Assembly (NCBI GenBank): GCA_963796705.1
Contig: CAWCMK010000002.1
Span: forward strand, 372,001-436,000
Source: VRUE01 sp963796705
GTDB taxonomy: Bacteria > Actinomycetota > Thermoleophilia > Solirubrobacterales > 70-9
Reading direction: 5' to 3'
Length of the DNA stretch: 64,000 bases
Part shown: one piece after another, positions 1 through 7,602 of the stretch
How positions within the stretch are numbered: position 1 is the first letter of the stretch
Layout of the letters: every line of letters starts with the position of its first letter
Notes under the pieces: model-generated
The model's database searches: none
The model's input: the letters and a program-made list of their open reading frames with translations, nothing else
What the model was told of the DNA's origin: nothing
Position numbers and translations under genes: made by a program

Positions 1-351
1 CTCACCGGCAGCGTCTTCGGCGGCCTGATGGGCTTGCTCTGGGGCGGGGCGGTGAGGATCTTCTTCCTGCACCACATCACCTTCAGCGTCAACTCGCTCT
101 GCCACTTCTTCGGCAGTCGCGACTTTGTGACCAAGGACGAGTCGCGCAATCTGGCCTGGCTTGCCCCATTCACCTTCGGTGAGGCCTGGCACAACAACCA
201 CCATGCTTTCCCAACCTCGGCGCGGCACGGCCTCGGCCGCGCCGAGCTGGATCCATCGGCTGCACTGATCGGCCTGATGGAGCGGATCGGCCTGGTCTGG
301 GACGTGGTGCGGATCGCTCCCGAGCGTCTCGCCGCGAAGGCTGTTTGTTAG
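1..351 (+). CDS. Fatty acid desaturase (acyl-CoA delta-9 type), C-terminal part
   Basis: The frame is open from base 1 and the 5' end lies outside the window, so only the last 116 residues are seen. They contain the third histidine box of membrane di-iron desaturases (HNNHHAFP, near position 190-210 of the window) preceded by FGEAW, and an upstream hydrophobic stretch followed by HHITFSVNSLCHFFG, which is the usual lead-in to that box in stearoyl-CoA/acyl-lipid delta-9 desaturases. Family knowledge: these integral membrane enzymes use O2 and electrons from ferredoxin or a reductase to put a cis double bond into acyl chains. No partner electron carrier is adjacent on this side. The family call is firm; regiospecificity and the natural start cannot be judged. 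Confidence 0.88.
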   Translation, partial: LTGSVFGGLMGLLWGGAVRIFFLHHITFSVNSLCHFFGSRDFVTKDESRNLAWLAPFTFGEAWHNNHHAFPTSARHGLGRAELDPSAALIGLMERIGLVWDVVRIAPERLAAKAVC

Positions 352-790
352 CGCGCCCTGAGCCCTTGGTGCAGGGTTGAGGCTGTCTCTGCAAGCCGAT
401 CTGGACCGCGGTCGACGCTGGATCGCCAGGTTCCAGCTCGGTGGTGAGGCTCGGATTTCGGCTCCTCAGGCTCCCATTTGATGTTCGTCGGCGGCGACCG
501 TGGCCAGGGGTTGCCGGAAAGCCCGTACGCTTGTCGGCCAGCGGCAGTCGATCGGCGATCAAGGAGCTCACCTGAGCGGCTCCCGAGGCAACGGACCGAC
601 GTTCGGCTGGAATGCGCCACTCTGAACAGAAGCCAATTCGGCTCGAACAGTTGCCTGCAATGGACGAGGACCCGAGCACCCGATCAACTTAATCGGCCAG
701 GCTGCTAATCCTCTCTCCCGCTCGATTGCATGCGCGTCATCCTGGTCACCCTCAGCAGCTCCAGTCGATCGCCGCAAATCAGTGCTCGGT
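352..790. other. Region without a recognisable gene
   Basis: Between the desaturase stop and the membrane-protein pseudogene there are about 440 bases in which both strands have only short overlapping frames with arginine/proline-rich, low-complexity translations typical of noncoding high-GC DNA. I see no RNA gene, clear hairpin terminator or domain motif. Together with the neighbouring pseudogene it looks like decayed sequence. Confidence 0.5.
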
Positions 791-1186
791 TCAGCGCGAG
801 AGGACTGTGACGGCCAGCGCGATCCAGGCTACGGTGAAACCCGCCAATACGACGGTGTTCAGGCCTCGGTAGACGATCGGGTCCTTCTGCAGCTCGGGGC
901 GGAAGGCGAGCACCCCAAGGTGAGCGATGCCAGGTAGGCGCCAATTACGGGAAGAACCCCGATCCAGATCAGGACCGAGGTCACCGCGGCCCCGATCGCG
1001 GCGAGGATCGTGCCCTGCATCAGGAGGTCGAGATGCGTCTGTCGGATTCGACCGAGCTGACGGACGCCGAGTCCTTTCAACGCCTCCGGCTTCTCGACGA
1101 TCGCGATCATGGCCCAGCCGGAAAGGGCTCCGGCCGCCAGCTCACAGATTCGCGAGGAGCAAGCCGAAGAGGTCAGGCCCAGACAC
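791..1186 (-). pseudogene. Small multi-pass membrane protein with two compensating frameshifts
   Basis: Reading the minus strand from a GTG at 1186 gives MSGPDLFGLLLANL, then a TGA. Shifting frame near 1145 continues with a transmembrane-like ELAAGALSGWAMIAIVEKPE, a GRIRQTHLDLLMQG segment and two more hydrophobic helices ending GAYLASL. A second shift near 915-925 restores the first frame: LGVLAFRPELQKDPIVYRG, another hydrophobic helix, and a stop at 791-793. Start and stop are in the same frame; only the middle of about 75 codons is displaced. The composite is about 132 residues with four likely membrane helices. I do not recognise the family with certainty; the RIRQTHLDLLMQG pattern vaguely recalls small HAB-mutase-like membrane proteins. 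Real decay or two sequence errors would both explain it. Confidence 0.55.
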
Positions 1187-1196
1187 CGTGACGAGG

Positions 1197-1439
1197 CTAA
1201 CCGCAACCGAGACTTAGAGCCCTCGGAACGTGCGGAAGTTGCGACTGCGGCGCCTCGACATAGCAGGCATCGTTGAGAAATTTCCGAATCGGAATGCCCC
1301 AGGCTTCGACGTAACCAGCCTCGATCAGCGGGTTGACATCGCGTTCACTTTGATCCCACGTGAGCTTGTCTAAAGCGTCCCAGACGCGCCAAGGGGCATC
1401 GTCAGGATCGTCTACCGGAACCGGAGGGTCGATATCCAC
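1197..1439 (-). CDS. Hypothetical small protein (doubtful)
   Basis: A frame of 80 codons beginning with GTG. The translation has a balanced, acidic composition (DPDDAPWRVWDALDKLTWDQ, then EAGYVEAWGIPIRKFLNDACY) unlike the Arg/Pro-rich noise around it, and coding-like sequence extends about 25 codons further upstream to a TGA without a start codon. No domain is recognised and no ribosome binding site is obvious. It lies next to a pseudogene, so it may itself be the remnant of a longer gene. Confidence 0.3.
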   Translation of the reverse strand: MDIDPPVPVDDPDDAPWRVWDALDKLTWDQSERDVNPLIEAGYVEAWGIPIRKFLNDACYVEAPQSQLPHVPRALSLGCG

Positions 1440-1707
1440 ACCCGCCGCTTCGATGACCGCGACGTCGTTCGCTGGATCGACGTCGAGCGGCGTCGACTCG
1501 CGAAACCGCCGTCTGAGACGCGCTCAACGGCCCGACGACGCGTCCTCAAACAGCCCCAGGGGCAACGCCCCTGTCCGGACGCCTGGGACCTCCCGAGATG
1601 CACGCTGAACGAAAAATAGGCCCCGTTTGGGCCCACGGCGCCGACCGCTTAAGAAAACTCTCCGGTCGAGACTTTCAGAAGTGGCTATTTTGCAGGTATT
1701 TTATAGT

Positions 1708-1792
<85 letters not shown>

Positions 1793-1870
1793 CTGTTGGC
1801 GGCGGATTCTAGATGCTCGGCATCGCGGTTACCTATCGCCTTGTATTCATCCGGGCGAGCCGCTAGCCTG

Positions 1871-1884
1871 CGAACAGGTGTTCG
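1871..1884 (+). promoter_or_regulatory. LexA operator (SOS box) of lexA
   Basis: CGAACAGGTGTTCG matches the Gram-positive/actinobacterial SOS box pattern CGAAC-N4-GTTCG exactly. It ends 19 bases before the lexA start codon, which implies autorepression of lexA. The right half overlaps a second perfect palindrome, GTGTTCGAACAC (1878-1889). Confidence 0.9.
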
Positions 1885-1903
1885 AACACTCAGGAGGAAC
1901 GAT

Positions 1904-2521
1904 TTGGACCTGGACCTGACCAAGAGGCAGAAGGAGATCTTCGACTTCATCAGCCGATATGCCGCCAAGACCGGCTATCCGCCGACGGTGCGCGAGATCG
2001 GCAAGGCGGTCGGTCTCCACTCCTCCTCGACGGTGCACGCTCATCTCGCGAACCTGGAGAAGATCGGTCTGCTGCGACGCGACCCGTCGAAACCACGGGC
2101 GATCGAGGTTCTCTTCGACCGTGCCAAGAAAACGATCCTTCCCGAGGGAAGGGGCCTGCCGCTCGTCGGCCAGGTTGCCGCCGGGGACCCGATTCTCGCC
2201 GAGGAGAATATCGAGGAGTACATCGAGATTCCCGATGTGATCGGAGGGGAGGAGGGCGACTACATCCTCCGCGTACGCGGCGAGAGCATGAAGAACGCCG
2301 GTATCTTCGAGGGAGACTATGTCGTCGTGCGCCCGGCAGATGAGGCCGCCGACGGGGAAATCGTTGTTGCTCTAATCGGCGAGGACGCTACCGTCAAGCG
2401 CTATTTCCGCGAGGCGGACCACGTGCGACTGCAACCCGAGAATGAGACGATGGAGCCGATCCGCACAGCTGACGCGCGAATTCTCGGGAGGGTCGTCGGC
2501 GTCTTCCGTAAAGTCGCATAG
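1904..2521 (+). CDS. lexA: LexA repressor (SOS regulator)
   Basis: 205 residues from a TTG start chosen because AGGAGG (1892-1897) lies 6 bases upstream and the N-terminus then matches LexA (LDLTKRQKEIFDFI). The longer open frame upstream runs through the tRNA and is spurious. Residues 1-70 form the winged helix-turn-helix (GYPPTVREIGKAVGL...SSTVHAHLANLEKIG). The C-terminal S24 peptidase domain has the Ala93-Gly94 self-cleavage site (VAAGDPI) and the Ser128/Lys165 dyad (GESMKNAG, ATVKRY). It represses DNA-damage genes and is cleaved with RecA-ssDNA filaments. Its own SOS box lies just upstream. Length and all catalytic residues are normal. Confidence 0.97.
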   Translation: MDLDLTKRQKEIFDFISRYAAKTGYPPTVREIGKAVGLHSSSTVHAHLANLEKIGLLRRDPSKPRAIEVLFDRAKKTILPEGRGLPLVGQVAAGDPILAEENIEEYIEIPDVIGGEEGDYILRVRGESMKNAGIFEGDYVVVRPADEAADGEIVVALIGEDATVKRYFREADHVRLQPENETMEPIRTADARILGRVVGVFRKVA

Positions 2522-2545
2522 ACCGACCCAGAGATGCTCATGACT

Positions 2546-3370
2546 TCAGCGCCAGCGGCCTGACTCGATCAAACGCTTGTAACGTCTCTGGCGCCTGCGG
2601 GCGTCCGACATCACAAATGGCAGCAGCCTGATGGCCACCCGCGGGTATGTGTCGAAGAAGCGCAGCATGGGTCCTCGCCAGCGGGGAAGGACGACGAGCG
2701 GTCGCGGCCGATCGGTAAGCCTGCCGACGACTGCCGCCACCTGCTCAGGGGTTAGCAGGCGCCCTGAGAATGAACCCGCCGCATCAGGGTCGTCGAGTTT
2801 ACCTTCAAGCATCGGGGTCCAGATGCCGTCGGGGCACACGGCGCTCAGCTCTATCGCGCCAAAACCGGAGCGCCGCAGATCGAACAGTGCCCCCAACGTA
2901 AACGCGAGGGCGGCGTGCTTGCTGGCCGAGTAGGCCACCTCGCCGGGCGCCGCAACGATCCCAGCTAGGGAGACAACGTTGATCACGTGTCCGCGACCGC
3001 TCTCGGTCATCCGCTCGAGCGCAGCAACCGTGCCGTTCATCGTCCCGACTGCGTTGACGTCGATCATTGTCTGCCGTGCCGACTCGTCCTGCTCCCAGGC
3101 GGTACCGGTAATGAGGACGCCTGCGTTGTTGACCCAGAGATCGAGCGAGCCGCCGCGCGATAGTGCAGTACTAGCGGCGGCTCGGCAGGCCTCAGCGTCA
3201 CGGACGTCAAGACCCAAAGAGGTCGCCCCCGGCCCGATAGCCTCGGCGGTCCGTGCCGCGGCGTCGAGGTCGATATCGGTAGCGAGCACGACAAAGCCGC
3301 GACCTGCGAGCTCGACTGCGATCGCCTGTCCGAGGCCGCTTCCAGCACCGGTGACCACAGCTGCCGGCAT
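2546..3370 (-). CDS. SDR family NAD(P)-dependent oxidoreductase
   Basis: 274 residues of the classical short-chain dehydrogenase type. It has the nucleotide-binding TGAGSGLG near residue 7, an acidic residue at the end of beta-2 (ATDID) that suggests NAD(H) preference, the NNAG motif, and the catalytic Ser and Tyr-x-x-x-Lys (VVSLAG... YSASK). The C-terminal 60 residues (RWRGPMLRFFDTYPRVAIRLLPF...) form a hydrophobic/basic tail often seen in actinobacterial SDRs near lipid genes and may attach to the membrane. It is convergent with lexA. Substrate unknown. Nothing in the neighbourhood names a pathway. Confidence 0.9.
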   Translation of the reverse strand: MPAAVVTGAGSGLGQAIAVELAGRGFVVLATDIDLDAAARTAEAIGPGATSLGLDVRDAEACRAAASTALSRGGSLDLWVNNAGVLITGTAWEQDESARQTMIDVNAVGTMNGTVAALERMTESGRGHVINVVSLAGIVAAPGEVAYSASKHAALAFTLGALFDLRRSGFGAIELSAVCPDGIWTPMLEGKLDDPDAAGSFSGRLLTPEQVAAVVGRLTDRPRPLVVLPRWRGPMLRFFDTYPRVAIRLLPFVMSDARRRQRRYKRLIESGRWR

Positions 3371-3458
3371 CTGCGCAGAATATTCGATGCGATTGCAACT
3401 AGCGCCCCGGCTTCGGCTTCCAGCCTGGCTTTCAGTGGCGTCGCGCTAACATCGACGT

Positions 3459-3785
3459 GCGGGTTGAGCGACCGCGGGGGGAGAGAAAACCCCTCGAGGA
3501 AAGTCCGGACACCGAAGGGCGAGGGCGGTGGGTAACGCCCACCCGGGGAAACCCGCGGGAAAGTGCCACAGAAAGACACGGCCGATGGCGCGGCTGCACG
3601 TGCGTCGCGCACAGGCAAAGGTGAAATGGTGCGGTAAGAGCGCACCGGCGCCGTGGCGACGCGGCGGCCAGGCAAACCCCGCCCGGTGCAAGGCCAAGCA
3701 GGACCGTCGACCCTGCCCGGCGAGGTCCAGGTAGGCCGCATAGATAGATGGCCGCTCACGACAGGATCCGGCTTACAGGCCCGCT
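3459..3785 (+). ncRNA. rnpB: RNase P RNA (bacterial class A)
   Basis: The conserved rnpB blocks occur in order: P1 5' strand GCGGGTTGAGCGACCGC, GAGGAAAGTCCGGAC at 3496-3510, an ACAGAAA element, GGTAAGAGCGCACC, AGGCAAACCCC, ATAGATAGATGGCCGCTC at 3740-3757, the ACAGGATCCGGCTTACAG block, and a 3' GGCCCGCT that pairs with the 5' end. This is the catalytic RNA that matures tRNA 5' ends. Ends are set by the P1 pairing and could be off by a few bases. A strong hairpin follows directly. Confidence 0.95.
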
Positions 3786-3788
3786 AAA

Positions 3789-3814
3789 GGAGAGGCCCCG
3801 AGAGGGGCCTCTCC
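3789..3814 (+). terminator. Hairpin terminator of rnpB
   Basis: An 11-bp perfect stem (GGAGAGGCCCC with GGGGCCTCTCC) with a GAGA tetraloop starts 3 bases after the rnpB 3' end. There is only a short T-containing tail (CATGTTTAC), as is common in high-GC actinobacteria. Confidence 0.8.
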
Positions 3815-3865
3815 CATGTTTACAACCTCTTCACCGTTTTCTGTCTTAGCGTTTGCTAACGTGCC

Positions 3866-3999
3866 GCAACTCGCTGAATCCCCGCACCTACATAGCGCGG
3901 GGATCGGGGGACCCAAATGTCTTGGGGCGAATCGCCGGCATCCGCCGCGTAGCGCAGCTCTTTCAGCGCGAGCCCGTCAGCTAACCCCGTAAGCGTCGC
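3866..3999 (+). promoter_or_regulatory. ydaO-yuaA riboswitch (c-di-AMP sensor)
   Basis: The leader of the RlpA-like gene carries the hallmark ydaO blocks in order: CGCTGAATCCCCGC, GCGGGGATCGGGGGACCCAA, TTGGGGCGAATCGCC, AGCGCGAG and CCGTCAGCTAACCCCGTAAG. The motif ends 7 bases before the ATG. Family knowledge: ydaO RNAs bind c-di-AMP, usually switch genes off when bound, and in actinobacteria commonly precede cell-wall hydrolase/RlpA/NlpC genes. The call is from recognition of the consensus; a covariance-model search (Rfam ydaO-yuaA) would settle the exact bounds. Confidence 0.9.
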
Positions 4000-4005
4000 A
4001 AAGAG

Positions 4006-4482
4006 ATGGCTACCGCACCCATTCAAAAACGAACCCGTGCATCGACCCACGCATGCCTGGCTGCCTGCCTGCTGGGCGTGTGCGCCGTCGTCCTGCTGGT
4101 CGGCCCCGGTTCGGCCCGGGCCACTTCGGGGGGCGCCGCCCCGAGCATCGCTGGCGAAGCGGGGGCAGGGCTGGCCTTCACTCCCTGGCGCTACGCCGGC
4201 GCCACCTGGTACGGACCGGGCCTATATGGCCGTCAGACGGCCTGCGGCCAGACCCTGCGGCGTACGACCCTGGGCGTCGCCCATCGCAGCCTTCCATGCG
4301 GCACCGCCGTCAAGTTCTTTTTCCATGGCCGCCAGATCATGACCACGGTCATCGATCGCGGGCCTTACAGCAAGGGAAACTCCTGGGATCTGACCAGTGC
4401 CGCGGCGGAAGCTCTCGGCTTCAGCAGCACCGGCCGAGCCGAGATTCGGTACGCGGTCGGACTCAGTTACGCGCGACCCTAG
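4006..4482 (+). CDS. Secreted RlpA-like double-psi beta-barrel protein
   Basis: 158 residues. A basic N-terminus and a hydrophobic helix (CLAACLLGVCAVVLLVG) give a signal peptide ending near SARA-TSG. Residues about 65-155 are an RlpA-like/3D-type double-psi beta-barrel: GATWYGPGLYGRQTACGQTL, LGVAHRSLPCGTAVKFF, then VIDRGPY with the conserved Asp, and WDLTSAAAEALGF. Such domains bind or cut peptidoglycan glycan strands (septal or resuscitation factors). Start ATG preceded by AAAGAG. Its leader is a c-di-AMP riboswitch, so it is probably tuned to turgor/cell-wall stress. It is a stand-alone domain, without LysM or SPOR. Confidence 0.88.
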   Translation: MATAPIQKRTRASTHACLAACLLGVCAVVLLVGPGSARATSGGAAPSIAGEAGAGLAFTPWRYAGATWYGPGLYGRQTACGQTLRRTTLGVAHRSLPCGTAVKFFFHGRQIMTTVIDRGPYSKGNSWDLTSAAAEALGFSSTGRAEIRYAVGLSYARP

Positions 4483-4574
4483 GCCGGTTCGGGTGTTACG
4501 GCCGTCGGGGTGGCTAACCTGCGACTCCCGAATCGTCGTAAGTCGACCTAGAGACTCTTGAGAGGAGTAGAGGC

Positions 4575-5297
4575 ATGTTGAGGTCTTCGCACCGAGCCTT
4601 TCGGGCCCCAAACGCTACTGCCCGGCGCAGCGCTGCGATCGGTGTGGCGTGCCTGACCCTTGCCGCGGCGTTCGCTGGACCCAGCGCTGGGGTGGCGGCA
4701 AAGGCGCGCACGACGGTGGTCCTCGGAAGCACCGCGACGACTCCCGATCCCTCATGCCCCGAGCTCCCCTGCCAGGCAGTCGGCAGTGTTACCGGATTCC
4801 AGGTCAGCAACGAACAGACATCGTTGCCCTTCAGGGTCCCCCGCGAAGGCCGCGTGAAGTCCTGGTCGCTGACCCTGGCGCAGCCGACCAAGAGCCAGCG
4901 GAACTTCTTCAACGGCTTCTTCGGGGTGCCGCCGGAGGCGCGACTTGCGATTCTGCGCCGGATTGCGGGCACCGACCCGCCTCGCTACAACCTGCGCAGC
5001 CAGGGTGCGATCCACGTCCTCAGCCCCTACCTGGGACAAACCGTCAAGTTCAGCGCTTCGCTGAAGGTCCAGAGGGGCGACATCATCGGTATCACCGTTC
5101 CCACCTGGGCACCCGCCTTCTCACAGGGCCTGGGCGCCAAAAACGTCTGGCGTGCGAGTCGCGAAGCGGGCAAATGCACCAATGCGACCGATGTTCGTCA
5201 GGGAGAACCGCTGCAAAAGGTCGGTAGAAGGGCGACCTTCGGCTGCAAGTATTCCACCGCCCGACTGCTCTACACGGCGACCGTTGTCGAGGAATAG
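4575..5297 (+). CDS. Secreted protein of unknown function
   Basis: 240 residues from an ATG preceded by AGAGGAG. A long twin-Arg-free signal peptide (RRSAAIGVACLTLAAAFAGPSAGVAAKA) is followed by about 190 residues that look like a beta-sandwich. These include two N-proximal cysteines (CPELPCQAVG), a VTGFQVSNEQTSLPFRVP segment resembling jelly-roll carbohydrate/lectin-like folds, and late cysteines (GKCTNATD, FGCKYS) that may form disulfides. I do not recognise a named family. Similar secreted proteins with a PREGRVKSWSLTLAQP-like core are, to my knowledge, typical of Solirubrobacterales. It is monocistronic and ends before a bidirectional hairpin. Confidence 0.75.
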   Translation: MLRSSHRAFRAPNATARRSAAIGVACLTLAAAFAGPSAGVAAKARTTVVLGSTATTPDPSCPELPCQAVGSVTGFQVSNEQTSLPFRVPREGRVKSWSLTLAQPTKSQRNFFNGFFGVPPEARLAILRRIAGTDPPRYNLRSQGAIHVLSPYLGQTVKFSASLKVQRGDIIGITVPTWAPAFSQGLGAKNVWRASREAGKCTNATDVRQGEPLQKVGRRATFGCKYSTARLLYTATVVEE

Positions 5298-5420
5298 GAG
5301 CGGGCGCCCGAATAGGTTGCCCATCGGCGTGCTCGGTCACTCCCGGGCGTCGAGGATGTTTCCTGCGCCTCTGAGTTGCGCGCTTGATGCCGCCGCGCCC
5401 CGCATTCGCCAGGGCCGTCC

Positions 5421-5466
5421 CTCAACTGGCGCCGGGCCGCCTCTCAGCGGCCGAGCGTCAGTTGAG
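5421..5466. terminator. Bidirectional hairpin between convergent genes
   Basis: CTCAACTGGCGC (5421-5432) pairs with GCGTCAGTTGAG (5455-5466) with one mismatch, and inside it GGCCGC (5435-5440) pairs with GCGGCC (5447-5452). It lies between the 3' end of the secreted-protein gene and the 3' end of the minus-strand CMD gene, the expected place for a shared terminator. Confidence 0.65.
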
Positions 5467-5483
5467 ACAGGGGAAGGCAGCTC

Positions 5484-6050
5484 TTAGGCCGCTGAGGGCA
5501 GGACCCGCGGAGTCGCCTGGTCCTTGGGGAGGGCCGCGGCGGAGGCGATTAGAGACTGGAACTCGTTGAGCGCCAGGTGGCCCACCGCCTCGAGGATCTC
5601 CTCTTCGCTCCAGCCGATCTCCATCGCCTCTTCCTGGAGGTGATGGGGGGGGTATCCGTCGGCCTTCAGCGTCTCCTTGAGATAACGGAGCAGCGCAGCC
5701 TCCTTCGGATCGCCGGAGTCGAAGCTGCGGGCCCGCGAGACCTCGTCGAGGCCGAGGCCTGCTCGCCGCGCCGACTTGGCGTGCTGGGCAATGCTGTAGG
5801 TGTCCTCGCGATACTCAGCGACCGCCAGGGCGATCCGCTCGCGGGTCGCCTGCGGAAGGACGCCACCGCGCAGCTCCGAACGCATACGCGTGTAGGCCCG
5901 CAGAACCGCGGGAGCCCCTGCGAGAACACCGACGAACTTGGTGACCGCACCGCCGGCGCCCTGAATGCTCTTGATCAGGGGAGCACTCTCATCGGGCGCC
6001 GTCAGCTCATCGTGGATCTGAAATCTGCTCACATCCGTTTTTACAGTCAA
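5484..6050 (-). CDS. Carboxymuconolactone decarboxylase (AhpD-like) family protein, cysteine-less
   Basis: Up to 188 residues from a TTG at 6050; a GTG at 6032 is an alternative start. The all-helical AhpD/CMD fold is recognisable: RMRSELRGGVLPQATRERIALAVAEY in the first half, a second helical pair (LGLDEVSRARSFDSGDPKEAALLRY...), and GWSEEEILEAVGHLALNEF near the end. In AhpD-type peroxidases the first repeat has Glu...Cys-x-x-Cys...His. Here the segment reads EDTYSIAQHAKSARR, so Glu and His remain but both cysteines are absent and thiol-peroxidase activity is unlikely. A perfect 19-bp palindrome lies 33 bases upstream, suggesting a dedicated repressor. Divergent from glnA. Confidence 0.8.
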   Translation of the reverse strand: MTVKTDVSRFQIHDELTAPDESAPLIKSIQGAGGAVTKFVGVLAGAPAVLRAYTRMRSELRGGVLPQATRERIALAVAEYREDTYSIAQHAKSARRAGLGLDEVSRARSFDSGDPKEAALLRYLKETLKADGYPPHHLQEEAMEIGWSEEEILEAVGHLALNEFQSLIASAAALPKDQATPRVLPSAA

Positions 6051-6082
6051 TTAACCTAGCCTTTACTTTACTTTTGGCTATG

Positions 6083-6101
6083 AACTTACTTGAAGTAAGT
6101 T
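6083..6101. promoter_or_regulatory. Perfect 19-bp palindromic operator
   Basis: AACTTACTTGAAGTAAGTT is a 9-bp inverted repeat around one central G, in an unusually AT-rich patch (about 6050-6115) of a GC-rich genome. It sits in the divergent interval between the CMD-family gene and glnA, 33 bases from the former. The TTACTT...AAGTAA half-sites resemble HxlR/DUF24-type redox-sensor boxes. That assignment is inference; the regulator is not in the window. Confidence 0.6.
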
Positions 6102-6237
6102 ATACCTGGTTTTGACGGAGCTCGCAAGTCGCCGCCCCTCGACCGTTTTACCCCTAATACGGTCTTTCGCACCCGTTCGGTTCAGTTCGCCTATCGTTGG
6201 CGGCCTCGTGCCTGAGAAGAGCCAAGGAGACCCCTAG

Positions 6238-7587
6238 ATGGCAGATCAGCCCAGAAGTGCCGCCGATGTCGTGGAGATCGCCAAGCAGCACGACGTTCGC
6301 TTCGTGCGGCTCTGGTTCACCGACGTACTGGGACAGCTGAAGAGCTTCTCGATCAATGCCGCTGAGCTGGAGGACGCCTTCGACGGCGGGATGGGCTTCG
6401 ACGGCTCCTCGATCACTGGCTTCAACCCGATCGAGGAGTCGGACATGATCGCGATGCCCGACGCCTCGACCTTCGAGCTGCTGCCCTGGCGGCCCGAGGA
6501 GGACGCGGTCGCCAGGATGTTCTGTGATATCCGCGTGCCGGGGGGGGAGGCCTATGAGGGGGACCCCCGCTGGATCATGCGCCGCGCTTTGGAGCGTGCG
6601 CGGGAACTGGGCTTCGATGCCTACAACGTGGGTCCGGAGCTGGAGTACTTCTACTTTCGCTCCGCGAAGCCGCTTGAGGGGGTGCCCGAGGTGCTGGATG
6701 AGGGCGGCTACTTCGACCTAACGACGCTTGACGCCGGCACCGACGTGCGCCGCGAGACGGTCCTCGCCCTGGAGAAGATGGGCATCCACGTCGAGTACAC
6801 GCACCACGAGGTGGGCCCCTCCCAGCACGAGGTGGACATGCGCTACAAGAACGCGCTCGAGATGGCCGACGACTGCATGACATACCGCATCGTCGTCAAG
6901 GAGTACGCGATGAAGTACGGCTGGCATGCGACCTTCATGCCGAAGCCGCTGTTCGGCGAGAACGGCTCCGGGATGCACGTCCACCAGTCGCTGAGCAAGG
7001 AGGGCAAGAACGCATTTTTCGATCCCGACGACCAGTACTACCTATCGGCGACGGCGAAGGCCTTCATAGCTGGTCAGCTCAAGCACGCCCGCGAGATCGC
7101 GCCCCTCTTCGCGCAGTGGGTCAACTCCTACAAGCGCCTGGTTCCGGGTTACGAGGCCCCCGTCTATCTCGCCTGGTCACGACGCAACCGCTCAGCGCTG
7201 ATCCGGGTCCCGCTATACCACCCGGGCAAGGAGAACGCGACGCGAGCCGAGCTGCGTTGCCCCGACCCCGCCTGTAACCCCTACCTGTGCTTTGCCGGCA
7301 TGCTGCACGCCGGCCTGGAGGGGATCGAGAAGGGATACGAGTTGCCCGAGCCGATGGAGCAAAACCTCTACCACCTCTCGCCGGAGGAGCTCGCACATCA
7401 GGGAATCGAGCAGCTGCCCGCGACTCTCGGCGAGGCGATCGAGGTCGCGGCCGACTCCGAGCTCGTCCTGCGTACCCTCGGAGAGCACACCTTTCGTCGA
7501 TTCATTGAGATCAAGCGGCAGGAGTGGGACGAGTACCGGGTCCAGGTGACTCCATACGAGATCGAAAACTTCCTGCCCGTCCTCTGA
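6238..7587 (+). CDS. glnA: Glutamine synthetase, type I
   Basis: 449 residues; ATG with AAGGAG 8 bases upstream. It makes glutamine from glutamate, ammonia and ATP in a dodecameric cytosolic complex. Seen: N-terminal beta-grasp with MGFDGSSITGF, catalytic domain with VGPELEYFYF (metal ligands), HHEVGPSQHEVDM, the ATP-site signature KPLFGENGSGMHVHQSL, NSYKRLVPGYEAPVYLAWS, and RAELRCPDPACNPYL. The C-terminal NLYHLSPEE (about residue 376) is where class I-beta enzymes are adenylylated. The length of 449 without the beta-type insertion fits the I-alpha/GlnA2 group, so adenylylation control is doubtful. No second glutamine synthetase or adenylyltransferase is near. Confidence 0.96.
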   Translation: MADQPRSAADVVEIAKQHDVRFVRLWFTDVLGQLKSFSINAAELEDAFDGGMGFDGSSITGFNPIEESDMIAMPDASTFELLPWRPEEDAVARMFCDIRVPGGEAYEGDPRWIMRRALERARELGFDAYNVGPELEYFYFRSAKPLEGVPEVLDEGGYFDLTTLDAGTDVRRETVLALEKMGIHVEYTHHEVGPSQHEVDMRYKNALEMADDCMTYRIVVKEYAMKYGWHATFMPKPLFGENGSGMHVHQSLSKEGKNAFFDPDDQYYLSATAKAFIAGQLKHAREIAPLFAQWVNSYKRLVPGYEAPVYLAWSRRNRSALIRVPLYHPGKENATRAELRCPDPACNPYLCFAGMLHAGLEGIEKGYELPEPMEQNLYHLSPEELAHQGIEQLPATLGEAIEVAADSELVLRTLGEHTFRRFIEIKRQEWDEYRVQVTPYEIENFLPVL

Positions 7588-7602
7588 GACTGGGCGCCGA
7601 AC

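Noticed and set aside
6238..7587. Adenylylation control of glutamine synthetase
   Set aside because: NLYHLSPEE has a tyrosine at the right place, but the 449-residue length fits the I-alpha type, which is not adenylylated; the sequence alone does not support the claim.
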